A stretch of 64,000 bases of DNA, taken from positions 62,001 through 126,000 of the forward strand of contig NZ_RZMW01000032.1 in assembly GCF_003992625.1 (NCBI RefSeq). The letters are read 5' to 3'. Numbering within the stretch: position 1 is the first letter of the stretch; each line of letters starts with the position of its first letter. The translations under genes and the position numbers were made by a program. This DNA is from Pelagibacterium lentulum (lineage in GTDB: Bacteria > Pseudomonadota > Alphaproteobacteria > Rhizobiales > Devosiaceae). The notes under the pieces were generated by a model. That model was not told where the DNA came from. It ran no database searches and worked only from the letters and a program-made list of their open reading frames with translations. Positions 1 through 9,384 of this stretch are shown piece after piece.

Positions 1-1
1 C

Positions 2-421
2 TTTGCCGGTTTCGACATTGCGAAGGTCGCTGCCTTTGACGAGGCCGATATCGAGCGTCTGCTTGGCGATGCGGGTATCGTGCGTCACCGCGGCAAGATC
101 GTTTCCACCATCAACAATGCCAACCGCACGCTTGAGATCATCGCCGAGTTCGGCTCGCTCGCCGCCTATATCTGGCGGTTCGAGCCCACGCCGGATCAGC
201 GCCCCGATGATTACTCATGGGAGACGTTGCGCAAGATTGCGATTGTTCCGGCGTCGGTCACGCTGTCGAAAGACCTCAAAAAGCGCGGCTTTTCCTTTGT
301 CGGTCCCACAACCTGTTATGCGTTCATGCAGGCCATGGGCATGGTCAATGATCACATCGAGACCTGTCACTGCCGGGCAAGGGCCGAAGCCGAGCGCGCT
401 AAATTCGCACGCCCGGCCTGA
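2..421 (+). CDS. tag: DNA-3-methyladenine glycosylase I (3' part)
   Basis: This is the C-terminal part of a TagI-type base-excision repair glycosylase that removes 3-methyladenine from alkylated DNA. The reading frame is open from base 2, so the N-terminus lies outside the window. The stretch GIVRHRGKI followed by a conserved INNA segment, then a GFSFVGPTTCYAFMQAMGMVNDH block with a downstream CHC, matches the TagI family; the late Cys/His residues correspond to its structural zinc site. About 139 codons are visible, against a usual 190-210 residues. The family call is firm; nothing can be said about the start or promoter. Confidence 0.93.
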   Translation, partial: FAGFDIAKVAAFDEADIERLLGDAGIVRHRGKIVSTINNANRTLEIIAEFGSLAAYIWRFEPTPDQRPDDYSWETLRKIAIVPASVTLSKDLKKRGFSFVGPTTCYAFMQAMGMVNDHIETCHCRARAEAERAKFARPA

Positions 422-424
422 CCG

Positions 425-658
425 TCATCTGTACGTCCAGTGTGCCGAACTCGGCGGGTCGGCAATCGGCGGCAGCCCGATGTCGTGTCGCAGCCACTGT
501 GGCAAGTCGGTACTCGATACAACCGTTGTACGCCGCTTTGAGCGCACCAGCGCCACAATGGCACTTTTGAACACCTGCCACCGGCCATGCTCGGCCACCA
601 GCGTATCGACGCAGACCCGCAGAATTGCGGAATCGGAATGGATTTGACGTGTTGTCAT
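425..658 (-). CDS. DUF1127-like small protein
   Basis: This encodes a 77-residue protein of unknown function. Its C-terminal half has a segment LPQWLRHDIGLPP that resembles the core of DUF1127 proteins (a short helix ending in D-I-G-L), which are small arginine-rich proteins linked in some alphaproteobacteria to phosphate, carbon and RNA metabolism. The start at 658 is chosen because GGAAG lies seven bases upstream; two further in-frame ATGs upstream have no such site. It is tail to tail with tag, three bases away. The similarity is only to a short motif, so the family call is moderate. Confidence 0.6.
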   Translation of the reverse strand: MTTRQIHSDSAILRVCVDTLVAEHGRWQVFKSAIVALVRSKRRTTVVSSTDLPQWLRHDIGLPPIADPPSSAHWTYR

Positions 659-1139
659 AGCTTTGCTTCCAGCCGCCAAAAGGCGCACTGGCTCCATTTT
701 AATGAGAGGGGGGAGTCCGGGCATTAAACGCGCACAAGGACGCGCAAAGGCTCGAACCGGTTTTATGGAAGTGTGGTGAAATGCCGGGCTAAAGCGACCC
801 GGTTTTGGCGCAACTTATGAGCGTTCGCGTATGGACCGATTGAGGCCGAAACGGCGTCGATGCATAAAATGCACGCCGGTGCCTTGCACACCACGGGGTA
901 GCGCGTGAACGATTGCTGTCATGGATACGCCTCCCTGAATCGAACTGGTGCTAAGGACAATCGGTTTTTAAATCACGCATCCGTGACCGCCAAGGGGTAA
1001 TGTGGCAGCTTGTCGCACTTTGCGTTTGGTGTTGCCCGAAAACAACACACGCCCTTCGCCTTGTCTCATAAGGGCTTATGGGCTAGGAACAGCCGCGTTA
1101 TTCGCACACGCCTTTCGGGGCAAAAGGAAATCGTCGCCA
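659..1139. other. Intergenic region between the DUF1127-like gene and hisS
   Basis: About 480 bases lie between divergent genes. The region holds a possible 35-codon minus-strand ORF (815-922, listed separately), a weak CCGGG/CCCGG hairpin downstream of it at about 785-806, and an inverted repeat CATAAG-GG-CTTATG at 1067-1080 about 60 bases before hisS. I see no tRNA or known riboswitch here. Confidence 0.6.
815..922 (-). CDS. Candidate 35-residue small protein
   Basis: A short minus-strand ORF of 35 codons begins with ATG at 922 and ends with TAA at 815-817. It is preceded by an almost ideal ribosome binding site, AGGGAGG, ending seven bases before the ATG, far better than most starts in this window. 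The predicted peptide is basic, with an HRRRFGLNRS segment near the end, and has no membrane segment or signal peptide. A CTTGGC/TTAAAA pair with 17-base spacing lies about 70 bases upstream and could be a promoter. The same-strand DUF1127-like gene lies downstream. I recognise no family, and translation is inferred only from the ribosome binding site. Confidence 0.4.
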   Translation of the reverse strand: MTAIVHALPRGVQGTGVHFMHRRRFGLNRSIRERS

Positions 1140-2675
1140 ATGGCAAAAAATTCTGCGCTCATCACGCCGCGCCTGCCGCGCGGCTTTGTCGATTCCGAAC
1201 CGGCTGAACTGGCTGCCATCGAAGAGATGGTCGCCAAAATCCGCCATGTTTACGAGCGCTATGGCTTCGATCATCTCCAGACCCCGTTCATGGAATATAC
1301 CGAAACCCTCGGCAAATTCCTGCCCGATACCGACCGCCCCAATGCGGGTGTGTTTTCGGTGCAGGACGATGACGAGCAATGGATGAGCCTGCGCTACGAT
1401 CTGACCGCGCCGCTCGCCCGCTATTTCGCCCAGAATTATCAGGATTTGCCAAAACCCTTCCGCTCCTATCGGCAGGGCTGGGTGTTCCGTAACGAAAAGC
1501 CGGGGCCGGGCCGTTTCCGCCAGTTCATGCAGTTCGATGCTGATACCGTCGGTGCGGCAGGCCCCGAGGCTGATGCCGAAATCTGCATGATGATGGCCGA
1601 TACGATGGATGCGCTCGGCCTGCAGGGCAAATACGTCGTCCGGGTCAACAACCGCAAGGTGCTCGATGGGGTGATGCAGGCCATCGGCGTCACCGATGAA
1701 GCCCAAAAACTAACGGTCCTCCGCGCCATCGACAAGCTCGACAAGTTCGGGCCGGAAGGTGTGCGCCTTTTGCTCGGCGAAGGCCGCAAGGATGAAAGCG
1801 GGGACTTTACCGAGGGTGCCAAACTTAATTCCGATCAGTCCGAAGCCATCATTGAAATGATGGAAGCGGCGCGTATCGATGATCTTGTCGATCTGGAAAG
1901 CGATGCTGGCCCGGATGGTTTCATTGATGCCGAGTTCAAGTCCCCGGCGCTGTCCCGCTTCAAGATTACGACTGCTTTTGCGCAGGGCTTTGCCGAACTT
2001 CAGACCATGGCGGCGCTCTTTGCCTCCGCCCATTATGGCTCAGACCGCATCCGCATCGACCCCTCCGTTGTCCGGGGTCTCGAATATTACACTGGCCCGG
2101 TCTTTGAGATCGAACTGACCTTCAAGGTCCAGAACGAGAAGGGACAGGATGTGGTGTTCGGCTCTGTCGGCGGCGGTGGGCGCTATGACGGGCTAGTCTC
2201 GCGCTTCCGCAACGAGGAAACCCCGGCGACGGGCTTTTCCATCGGCGTCTCGCGTCTGGCCTCCGCGCTCAAGCTCACCGGCAATCTCGATAGCAAGCCT
2301 GTCACTGGCCCGGTGGTTGTCACTGTCATGGAAAAGGATCGCATCGCCGATTATCAGGCGATGGTCGCCGATTTGCGCAATGCGGGCATCCGCGCCGAAC
2401 TGTTCCTCGGCTCATCCAAACAGATGGGCAAGCAGATGAAATATGCCGACAAACGCAACGCGCCTGCGGTCATCATTCAGGGTTCTGACGAGCGCGAACA
2501 GGGCGTCGTCCAGATCAAGGATCTTGCCGAAGGCGCTGAAGCCGCCGCATCGATCACCGACAACGCTGCCTGGAAAACCGAGCGCCCCGGCCAGTATTCG
2601 GTCCCGCGCAGCAAGATGGTCGAATTCGTCAAGCAAATCCCGGCCGTTGCCGCATGGATGAAGGCGAACGGGTAA
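1140..2675 (+). CDS. hisS: Histidyl-tRNA synthetase
   Basis: The product charges tRNA-His with histidine in the cytoplasm. The 511-residue protein has class II synthetase motifs: an [11 protein letters not shown] stretch, an [14 protein letters not shown] motif 2 with arginines for ATP contact, the histidine-binding [12 protein letters not shown] motif, and a C-terminal anticodon-binding domain. An in-frame ATG exists further upstream, but the start at 1140 ([15 protein letters not shown]) fits the family and has AAGGA about eleven bases before it. It is the first gene of an operon with hisZ and hisG; its TAA stop shares one base with the hisZ ATG, so the three are probably translationally coupled. 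Confidence 0.96.
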   Translation: MAKNSALITPRLPRGFVDSEPAELAAIEEMVAKIRHVYERYGFDHLQTPFMEYTETLGKFLPDTDRPNAGVFSVQDDDEQWMSLRYDLTAPLARYFAQNYQDLPKPFRSYRQGWVFRNEKPGPGRFRQFMQFDADTVGAAGPEADAEICMMMADTMDALGLQGKYVVRVNNRKVLDGVMQAIGVTDEAQKLTVLRAIDKLDKFGPEGVRLLLGEGRKDESGDFTEGAKLNSDQSEAIIEMMEAARIDDLVDLESDAGPDGFIDAEFKSPALSRFKITTAFAQGFAELQTMAALFASAHYGSDRIRIDPSVVRGLEYYTGPVFEIELTFKVQNEKGQDVVFGSVGGGGRYDGLVSRFRNEETPATGFSIGVSRLASALKLTGNLDSKPVTGPVVVTVMEKDRIADYQAMVADLRNAGIRAELFLGSSKQMGKQMKYADKRNAPAVIIQGSDEREQGVVQIKDLAEGAEAAASITDNAAWKTERPGQYSVPRSKMVEFVKQIPAVAAWMKANG

Positions 2676-3769
2676 TGACCGCTGATACTCGTCGCGAAGC
2701 GTTGAAAAACCTCGTCTCCACCGACGGCATCAGCTTTGCTGCGACCCCGATCCTCATTGGGCCCGCGCCTTATTTCGATCTCGCTGGTGAAGAGTTTGGT
2801 TCGCGGCTGATCCTCACAATTGGCGCGGATGGTTCGGAATTCTGCCTGCGCCCCGATTTCACGCTACCCATCGCCATTGAGCATTTGAAAAGCGGAGCAT
2901 CGACGCCGGCAGCCTATGGCTATCTCGGGCCGATTTTCCGCCAGCGCACCGATGGTCCTGCCGAGTTCGACCAGGCCGGGCTTGAACTGCTTGCGTTGCC
3001 CGATTCCGATGCGGCGCTGGATCGCGTTATAGGCTTTGCGCGTGCCGCTCTCGATATTTACGGCATTGCCAGCCCCGCCATCCGCGTGGGCAGTATCGAT
3101 CTCTTCGAGGCTTTTCTGGCGTCCTGCGATATGCCCGATGTCTGGCGCCCGCGCATCAGGGCGCGTTTCGGACATCCGCGCGCCATGACCCGGCTGCTCG
3201 ATCGGCTTGCCGATCCTCATAAGCCGATGGAAGGACCCAAGGGCATCCCGCAGCAGGGCATTGCCGATTGGGTCAGCGAATTGATGCTGACCAACGGTCT
3301 GAGCCTGACCGAAAGCCGTGGCCCTGATGAAATCGCACGGCGCTACCTTGAAAAGCAGGCGCTCGAAGCGGCTCATGTGCCCAGCCACACCATTGATTTG
3401 CTGCGTACCTATCTTGCCATTTCAGGCGATACCGACCAGGCGCTTTCCGCGATCGCGGAACTGGCAGAACGGGGTGGCTTCGCTCTGTCCGGGGCCATTG
3501 AGGACGCTGCTGCCAGCGTTGCGCAACTGCGCAACAGCGGTCGATTGAGTGGCCTTGTTTTCGATGCCGGGTTCAGTCCGCGCCTTGATTATTACACCGG
3601 CATCACCTTTGAGATGACCGGCAAGGATGGCGCCGTGCTGGTTTCGGGCGGTCAGTATGACCGGCTGCTCAAGCGCCTGGGTGCGGAAACCGAAATTCCC
3701 GCCGTCGGGTGCGCGGTCTGGGTCGAGCGGCTCGAGGCGTCGTGTGGGGCAGGGGAGGCCGGCCAATGA
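2675..3769 (+). CDS. hisZ: ATP phosphoribosyltransferase regulatory subunit
   Basis: HisZ is a catalytically inactive paralogue of histidyl-tRNA synthetase that partners short-form HisG in the first step of histidine synthesis and confers histidine feedback. The 364-residue protein keeps the synthetase fold: a CLRPDFTLPIA stretch and a RLDYYTGITFE motif equivalent to the histidine-binding motif of HisS. It lacks the C-terminal anticodon-binding domain. The ATG at 2675 overlaps the hisS stop by one base, and its own TGA overlaps the hisG ATG (ATGA). Its position directly between hisS and a short hisG supports HisZ over a second HisS. Confidence 0.95.
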   Translation: MTADTRREALKNLVSTDGISFAATPILIGPAPYFDLAGEEFGSRLILTIGADGSEFCLRPDFTLPIAIEHLKSGASTPAAYGYLGPIFRQRTDGPAEFDQAGLELLALPDSDAALDRVIGFARAALDIYGIASPAIRVGSIDLFEAFLASCDMPDVWRPRIRARFGHPRAMTRLLDRLADPHKPMEGPKGIPQQGIADWVSELMLTNGLSLTESRGPDEIARRYLEKQALEAAHVPSHTIDLLRTYLAISGDTDQALSAIAELAERGGFALSGAIEDAAASVAQLRNSGRLSGLVFDAGFSPRLDYYTGITFEMTGKDGAVLVSGGQYDRLLKRLGAETEIPAVGCAVWVERLEASCGAGEAGQ

Positions 3770-4467
3770 GTTCCATCATGCTCGCCTTGCCCTCCAAGGG
3801 CCGTATGCAGGACGATGCAATGGCGGTCTTTGCCGATGCCGGACTGCCCATCGCCCGGCCCGGAGGCGCACGCTCCTATGTGGGCGAGTTGCACGCCATG
3901 CCCGATGTCACGGTGCGGTTTTTGTCGGCCAGTGAAATTGCCCGCGAACTCATTCGCGGCAGCATCGACATCGGTATTACCGGCGAAGACCTTGTGCATG
4001 AAAGCGCGGAAACTGGCCCCGATCAGGTGGAGATCGTAAAGCGGCTGGGCTTTGGCCGCGCTGATGTGGTTGTCGCTGTTCCCGACGCGTGGGTTGATGT
4101 GACTGCCATGGACGATCTGTCGGACGTTGCCGCCGATTTCCGCGCCCGGCACGGGCGTTGGCTCAAGGTTGCGACCAAATATGTCAATCTGACCCGGCGC
4201 CATTTCGCCCGTTTCGGCATTGCCGAATATCGCATTGTCGAAAGCCTCGGCGCCACCGAAGCAGCCCCGGCCTCGGGCGCTGCCGACCTGATCGTTGACA
4301 TCACTACGACCGGCTCGACATTACAGGCTAATGGCTTGCGTATCCTGGAAGATGGCGTGATGCTCAAGAGCGAGGCTGTGCTGATGGTCGCCCGCAATGC
4401 CGATTGGGACACCCACCGCACCGCCATTCTCAACGCACTGTTGAACAAACTCGGCGCGAGCCGCTGA
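3766..4467 (+). CDS. hisG: ATP phosphoribosyltransferase, short form
   Basis: HisG joins ATP and phosphoribosyl pyrophosphate, the committed step of histidine biosynthesis. At 233 residues it is the short form without the C-terminal regulatory ACT-like domain, which explains the need for the adjacent hisZ. The N-terminal LALPSKGRMQDDAM and the DITTTGSTLQANGL phosphate-binding loop are diagnostic. The start at 3766 overlaps the hisZ stop by four bases. An intrinsic terminator follows 41 bases after the stop and closes the operon. Confidence 0.96.
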   Translation: MSSIMLALPSKGRMQDDAMAVFADAGLPIARPGGARSYVGELHAMPDVTVRFLSASEIARELIRGSIDIGITGEDLVHESAETGPDQVEIVKRLGFGRADVVVAVPDAWVDVTAMDDLSDVAADFRARHGRWLKVATKYVNLTRRHFARFGIAEYRIVESLGATEAAPASGAADLIVDITTTGSTLQANGLRILEDGVMLKSEAVLMVARNADWDTHRTAILNALLNKLGASR

Positions 4468-4507
4468 CAAGCGACTACCACTTTGCTTGCAACGGGTTTG
4501 CAAGAAA

Positions 4508-4535
4508 GCCGGGCGCCACTGACGCCCGGCTCTTT
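4508..4535 (+). terminator. Intrinsic terminator of hisS-hisZ-hisG
   Basis: An eight-base-pair GC stem GCCGGGCG/CGCCCGGC (4508-4515 with 4523-4530) and a seven-base loop are followed by TCTTTC. It lies shortly after the hisG stop. Confidence 0.8.
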
Positions 4536-4568
4536 CAGCAATCTTTGCCCCGCTCCTGCCGTTATCGT

Positions 4569-4587
4569 CCCCGGGCTTGACCCGGGG
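4569..4587. repeat. REP-like palindrome
   Basis: CCCCGGG and CCCGGGG flank CTTGA, giving a perfect seven-base-pair palindrome between hisG and the DoxX gene. It is not followed by a T-run. Palindromes of this kind (CCGG arms around CTTGA) are widespread between genes in alphaproteobacteria. Related palindromes occur at 33,314 and 59,301 in this window. Confidence 0.55.
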
Positions 4588-4626
4588 ATCTCTCTAACAG
4601 ACTGGCACGGAGTAATTGCTCGCTAA

Positions 4627-5034
4627 TCAGCCCTGCGTAGCCAGCGTTGCTTTAGGCTTGCGGCCATCGACCGAAAACGCACCGGCGCCAAAGGCGATTA
4701 CATAGAGCATGCCACCGGTGATCGCGAGGTTCTTCAAAAACGCGGTCATTTCCATCTGGTCGGCAAAGTTGTTGTGAAAGATCAACGCTGCAATCAGCGT
4801 GAATGCACCCAGCGCCGCAGCGGCCCAGCGGGTCTGGAACCCGACCAGCAAGAACAGCCCGCCGATCACTTCAACCGCAACTGTGGGCCAGAACAGGAAG
4901 CCCGGCACGCCAAAGGCTTCCATATAACCGATGGTGCCTTCCGGGGCGGGAATCTTGCCCAGACCGGCCAGAATGAAGATCAGGGCAAGAAACACACGGC
5001 CTACGGTTGGTGCGAATTTTTGAACAGTGTCCAT
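4627..5034 (-). CDS. DoxX family membrane protein
   Basis: This is a 135-residue integral membrane protein of the DoxX family, a poorly defined group of small four-helix proteins, some of which link to quinone or thiosulfate metabolism and oxidative stress. Helices are visible at about residues 10-25, 45-65, 72-90 and 100-120, and the LAGLGKI and FHNNF segments are typical of DoxX. The start at 5034 is preceded by AAGGA nine bases away; the open frame extends upstream but is not DoxX-like. The gene is divergent from the TSUP transporter. Its substrate or partner cannot be inferred. Confidence 0.85.
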   Translation of the reverse strand: MDTVQKFAPTVGRVFLALIFILAGLGKIPAPEGTIGYMEAFGVPGFLFWPTVAVEVIGGLFLLVGFQTRWAAAALGAFTLIAALIFHNNFADQMEMTAFLKNLAITGGMLYVIAFGAGAFSVDGRKPKATLATQG

Positions 5035-5246
5035 TTTGAAATCCTTTTGAAACAGAATGAAGTGGCACCAAAATGCTGTCGATTTGTCCCAATGAGAATT
5101 CCCCAACACGGACACAGTTTGTTCGCGATAGTTGACCAGTCGCGCGCAAATCGGGGCAGTTCGGAAGAACAATAATTTCCCCAATGGACAATTCTGCGCA
5201 ATTGGTGCAACGACACACGCGAAGGTCTTGGGAAGTTATTTCAATC

Positions 5247-5996
5247 GTGCTCGATTTATGGGTTCTGGTCGCATTGGGCGGCGTGGGCATAGTTGCAGGA
5301 TTCGTGGATGCCGTTGCGGGCGGCGGCGGCTTGATTGCACTGCCCGCCTTGATGTCGGTGGGCCTTTCGCCCGTGGCCGCACTGGCCACCAACAAGGCGC
5401 AGTCGGTCGTGGGCACGTTCGCTGCTGCCATCACCTTCTGGCGCGGTGGCTATGTTGTCCTGCGCACACTGATCCCCGGAATAATCATGACCTTTGTCGG
5501 GTCCTATGCGGGCGCTCTAGTCGTCAAAGCCATAGACACCTCGGCGCTCTCGGTCGCTGTCCCTGTCGCCATCGTTGCCGTCGCGCTCTATTTCAGCTTC
5601 TCGCCCTCGATCAAAGACGTCGATCGCATCGCCAAGCTGAAATTTGCGATTTTCGTTCCGGTAATTGGCTTCATCATCGGATTTTACGATGGGATTTTCG
5701 GCCCCGGCACCGGCTCGTTTTTCATGCTGGCCTTCGTTGCGCTGTTCGGGCTGTCGGCCACCCGCGCCTCGGCCCATACCAAGGTCCTTAACGTGACCTC
5801 CAACCTCGCCGCGCTGGCGCTGTTTATCCCGGCGGGTGATGTGGTCTGGTCTGCTGCAGCTGCAATGGCTATCGGCCAGATCATCGGTGGCTATCTCGGC
5901 GCTTTGACCGGCATCCGGTTTGGCGCAAAAATCATCCGCCCGCTGGTAATCGTCGTCTCGATTGCCCTCGCGATCCGGCTGATCATATTTTCCTGA
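5247..5996 (+). CDS. TSUP family anion transporter (TauE/SafE)
   Basis: This is an integral membrane protein of the TauE/SafE (TSUP) family, which exports or imports sulfite, sulfonates and other organic anions. From the GTG at 5247 it has 249 residues, the family norm, with seven or eight helices and the hallmark GFVDAVAGGGGLI near residues 15-30 and YDGIFGPGTGSFF in the second repeat. An alternative ATG at 5184 would add 21 residues but has its GGAAG too far upstream; the GTG has GGAAG eleven bases before it. The substrate is unknown. Confidence 0.86.
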   Translation: MLDLWVLVALGGVGIVAGFVDAVAGGGGLIALPALMSVGLSPVAALATNKAQSVVGTFAAAITFWRGGYVVLRTLIPGIIMTFVGSYAGALVVKAIDTSALSVAVPVAIVAVALYFSFSPSIKDVDRIAKLKFAIFVPVIGFIIGFYDGIFGPGTGSFFMLAFVALFGLSATRASAHTKVLNVTSNLAALALFIPAGDVVWSAAAAMAIGQIIGGYLGALTGIRFGAKIIRPLVIVVSIALAIRLIIFS

Positions 5997-5997
5997 T

Positions 5998-6031
5998 AAA
6001 AAAGCCACGCCCATGGTGCGGCGGGCGTGGC
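5998..6031 (-). terminator. Terminator for the fasciclin gene, reading leftward
   Basis: A perfect nine-base-pair stem GCCACGCCC/GGGCGTGGC (6004-6012 with 6023-6031) has a run of six A on its left. Read on the minus strand, this is a hairpin followed by T6, so it terminates the leftward fasciclin transcript; on the plus strand it has no T-run. It also sits directly after the TSUP stop. Confidence 0.75.
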
Positions 6032-6166
6032 TCATAAACGCAAAGCCGGGCAGTGCTTTGCGTTCGAGGGCAGGGCATCTGGGGCAGCGCCCTGCTGGAG
6101 GAAAAAATCCGGTCCGGTCGCGCACAGCGTGAGGAAGTCGCGAACGACCGGGCCGGAAGCGCTGCC

Positions 6167-6673
6167 TTATGGCAGCAGAACGGCGTCGATCACATGGATA
6201 ACGCCATTGGCGGCTTCAACGTCCGCCGCAACCACATTAGCCGTATTCGATAGCGAAACGGTTATGCCCATGCCGTCATTGGTGACAGTGAGGCTTGCAT
6301 CTTCATTGAGTGTGCCCACTTCGGTGTCGCCTTCGGGGATGTCAGCAGACATGATAACCGAAGGGACAACGTGTGCGGTCAGGATTGCCGTCAGCGCATC
6401 GAGATCTGCGAGCAGACCTTCCACTGTGCCTTCAGGCAGGGCTGCAAAGGCTTCGTCAGACGGTGCAAACACGGTGATGTTGTCGGTTGTTGCCAACGCA
6501 TCGGCGAGCCCGGCCGCGGTAGCTGCAGCCAGAAGGGTCTCGAACGTACCGGCCTCGGCTGCCACTTCAACAACATTGCCCGGACTGTTGTGATTGCTTG
6601 CAATGGCGCCTGCCGCAACCAGCGGGCTTACGGTCATCAGCGAAGCGACGGCAAGAGTCTTGAGGGAAGTCAT
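6167..6673 (-). CDS. Secreted fasciclin (FAS1) domain protein
   Basis: The 168-residue product has a signal peptide (about residues 1-25, ending in an Ala-rich segment) and a single FAS1 domain filling the rest. FAS1 hallmarks are the ITVFAPSDEAFAALP motif around residues 65-80 and the C-terminal NGVIHVIDAVLLP. Such proteins are periplasmic or extracellular and are generally thought to mediate adhesion. A strong GGAGGA lies upstream of the start. The gene has its own leftward terminator at 5998-6031 and appears monocistronic. Confidence 0.9.
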   Translation of the reverse strand: MTSLKTLAVASLMTVSPLVAAGAIASNHNSPGNVVEVAAEAGTFETLLAAATAAGLADALATTDNITVFAPSDEAFAALPEGTVEGLLADLDALTAILTAHVVPSVIMSADIPEGDTEVGTLNEDASLTVTNDGMGITVSLSNTANVVAADVEAANGVIHVIDAVLLP

Positions 6674-7038
6674 GATGATAGTCCTCCATTCGTTTTGTTT
6701 GAGCCAGACAGCAGTCCGCTGCCTGATCCATGCTTTGAACGAAGGGCGCGAGCGGGGGGATCAAAACCGCGACGACACATTAATGTTAACGAATGTGAGT
6801 GATCCAAAGACATCGCCAATACGAAACTTTCTCTTATGTGCCTTTGCTTTGGCCTGCAGAACCAGGCGGCAAGCCGGAAACGGAAAAGGCGGCCCCGGAG
6901 GACCGCCTTCCCGTTCGAGACCCTTGGAGAGGCCCCAATTCTCTATTTCGAGGCGCGAAGAGCGCCCGGCCGTCGTCGACCGCGCCCGCGCAGGGCCAGT
7001 ATTCGGCCCGTGAGCGAAAGAAGTCTAAGGCGCAAGCC
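6674..7038. other. Intergenic region, fasciclin to groEL
   Basis: This 365-base stretch carries the promoter region of the leftward fasciclin gene and the probable groEL terminator at 6884-6907. A near-palindromic AT-rich patch around 6779-6796 could be an operator. I see no supported gene; the long plus-strand ORF crossing it is an antisense shadow of groEL. Confidence 0.5.
6884..6907 (-). terminator. Probable groES-groEL terminator
   Basis: On the minus strand GGCGGTCC and GGCCGCC-type arms form a stem of about eight pairs including one G-U, followed by TTTT. It lies about 130 bases after the groEL stop. Confidence 0.55.
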
Positions 7039-8697
<1,659 letters not shown>

Positions 8698-8736
8698 TCA
8701 GTGTTGGGGATCAATCAGCAGGCAGGATCGAAACGC

Positions 8737-9027
8737 TTAGGCTTCGATGATGCCCATGATGTCGGATTCCTTCATGATCAACAGATCTTCGCCGTTGACC
8801 TTTACTTCGGTGCCGCTCCACTTGCCGAACAGCACGCGGTCGCCAGCCTTTACGTCGAGCGGGGATACCTTGCCATTATCATCGCGGGCACCAGGGCCAA
8901 CCGAGACGATAACGCCTTCGGAGGGCTTTTCCTTGGCGGTGTCGGGGATGATGATGCCGCCAGCGGTCTTTTCCTCGCTGTCAACGCGCCGGACAACTAC
9001 CCGGTCATGCAGGGGACGGAAGCTCAT
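8737..9027 (-). CDS. groES: Co-chaperonin GroES
   Basis: This is the 10 kDa lid of the GroEL chamber. The 96-residue protein starts [14 protein letters not shown] and contains the mobile loop around [18 protein letters not shown], followed by GVIVSVGPG. An upstream in-frame ATG at 9060 was rejected because the family begins at the MSFRPLHDR segment. It is the first gene of the operon. Confidence 0.97.
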   Translation of the reverse strand: MSFRPLHDRVVVRRVDSEEKTAGGIIIPDTAKEKPSEGVIVSVGPGARDDNGKVSPLDVKAGDRVLFGKWSGTEVKVNGEDLLIMKESDIMGIIEA

Positions 9028-9072
9028 GGTCGCTCCTTGGAACGTAAGGTTGAAATGCAATATCTTCCGCTG

Positions 9073-9099
9073 TTAGCACTCTTATTGCAGGAGTGCTAA
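9073..9099 (-). promoter_or_regulatory. CIRCE operator (HrcA site)
   Basis: TTAGCACTC (9073-9081), nine bases and GAGTGCTAA (9091-9099) form the exact CIRCE inverted repeat bound by the heat-shock repressor HrcA. It lies 45 bases upstream of groES and just downstream of the predicted transcription start. Confidence 0.97.
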
Positions 9100-9112
9100 C
9101 AGCCGACCGACG

Positions 9113-9141
9113 AGATAGGATTTTGGCTCTGGAGAGTCAAG
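9113..9141 (-). promoter_or_regulatory. Heat-shock type promoter of groES-groEL
   Basis: On the minus strand CTTGAC is followed by 17 bases and CTATCT (CTTG-N18-CCTATCT). This matches the alphaproteobacterial RpoH (sigma-32) consensus and would also serve the housekeeping sigma factor. The predicted start, around 9106, lies just before the CIRCE repeat. Confidence 0.75.
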
Positions 9142-9384
9142 CGCTGGAATGGGAATTTTTGTTCCTTAACGCGGCTCATCTGGGCTGTCTGATGGCGCGT
9201 TCATTGGCATGAATTCATTCACATGGTGAGCGCGAAAAGCAAACGCAAGGGGCACTGTCGGCATTGTTTGCTCATAGCGGTAGCAGCGGCCATGCCGATA
9301 CCTGCAATTTGAACCGTCCGGTTCGGAGTTTTTTTGGATTAACAGTCTATGGCACGCTTGGGGACCTCTGAGCAGTTGGGCGAC

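Larger units (their letters stand above)
9028..9384. other. groES control region and upstream spacer
   Basis: The left part (9073-9141) holds the CIRCE operator and heat-shock promoter of groES-groEL. The remaining 240 bases up to the diguanylate cyclase gene contain no feature I can support. Confidence 0.6.

Noticed and set aside
6780-6790. TTAA-N2-TTAA cluster upstream of the fasciclin gene
   Set aside because: The spacing does not fit the CtrA consensus; it is simply an AT-rich patch.
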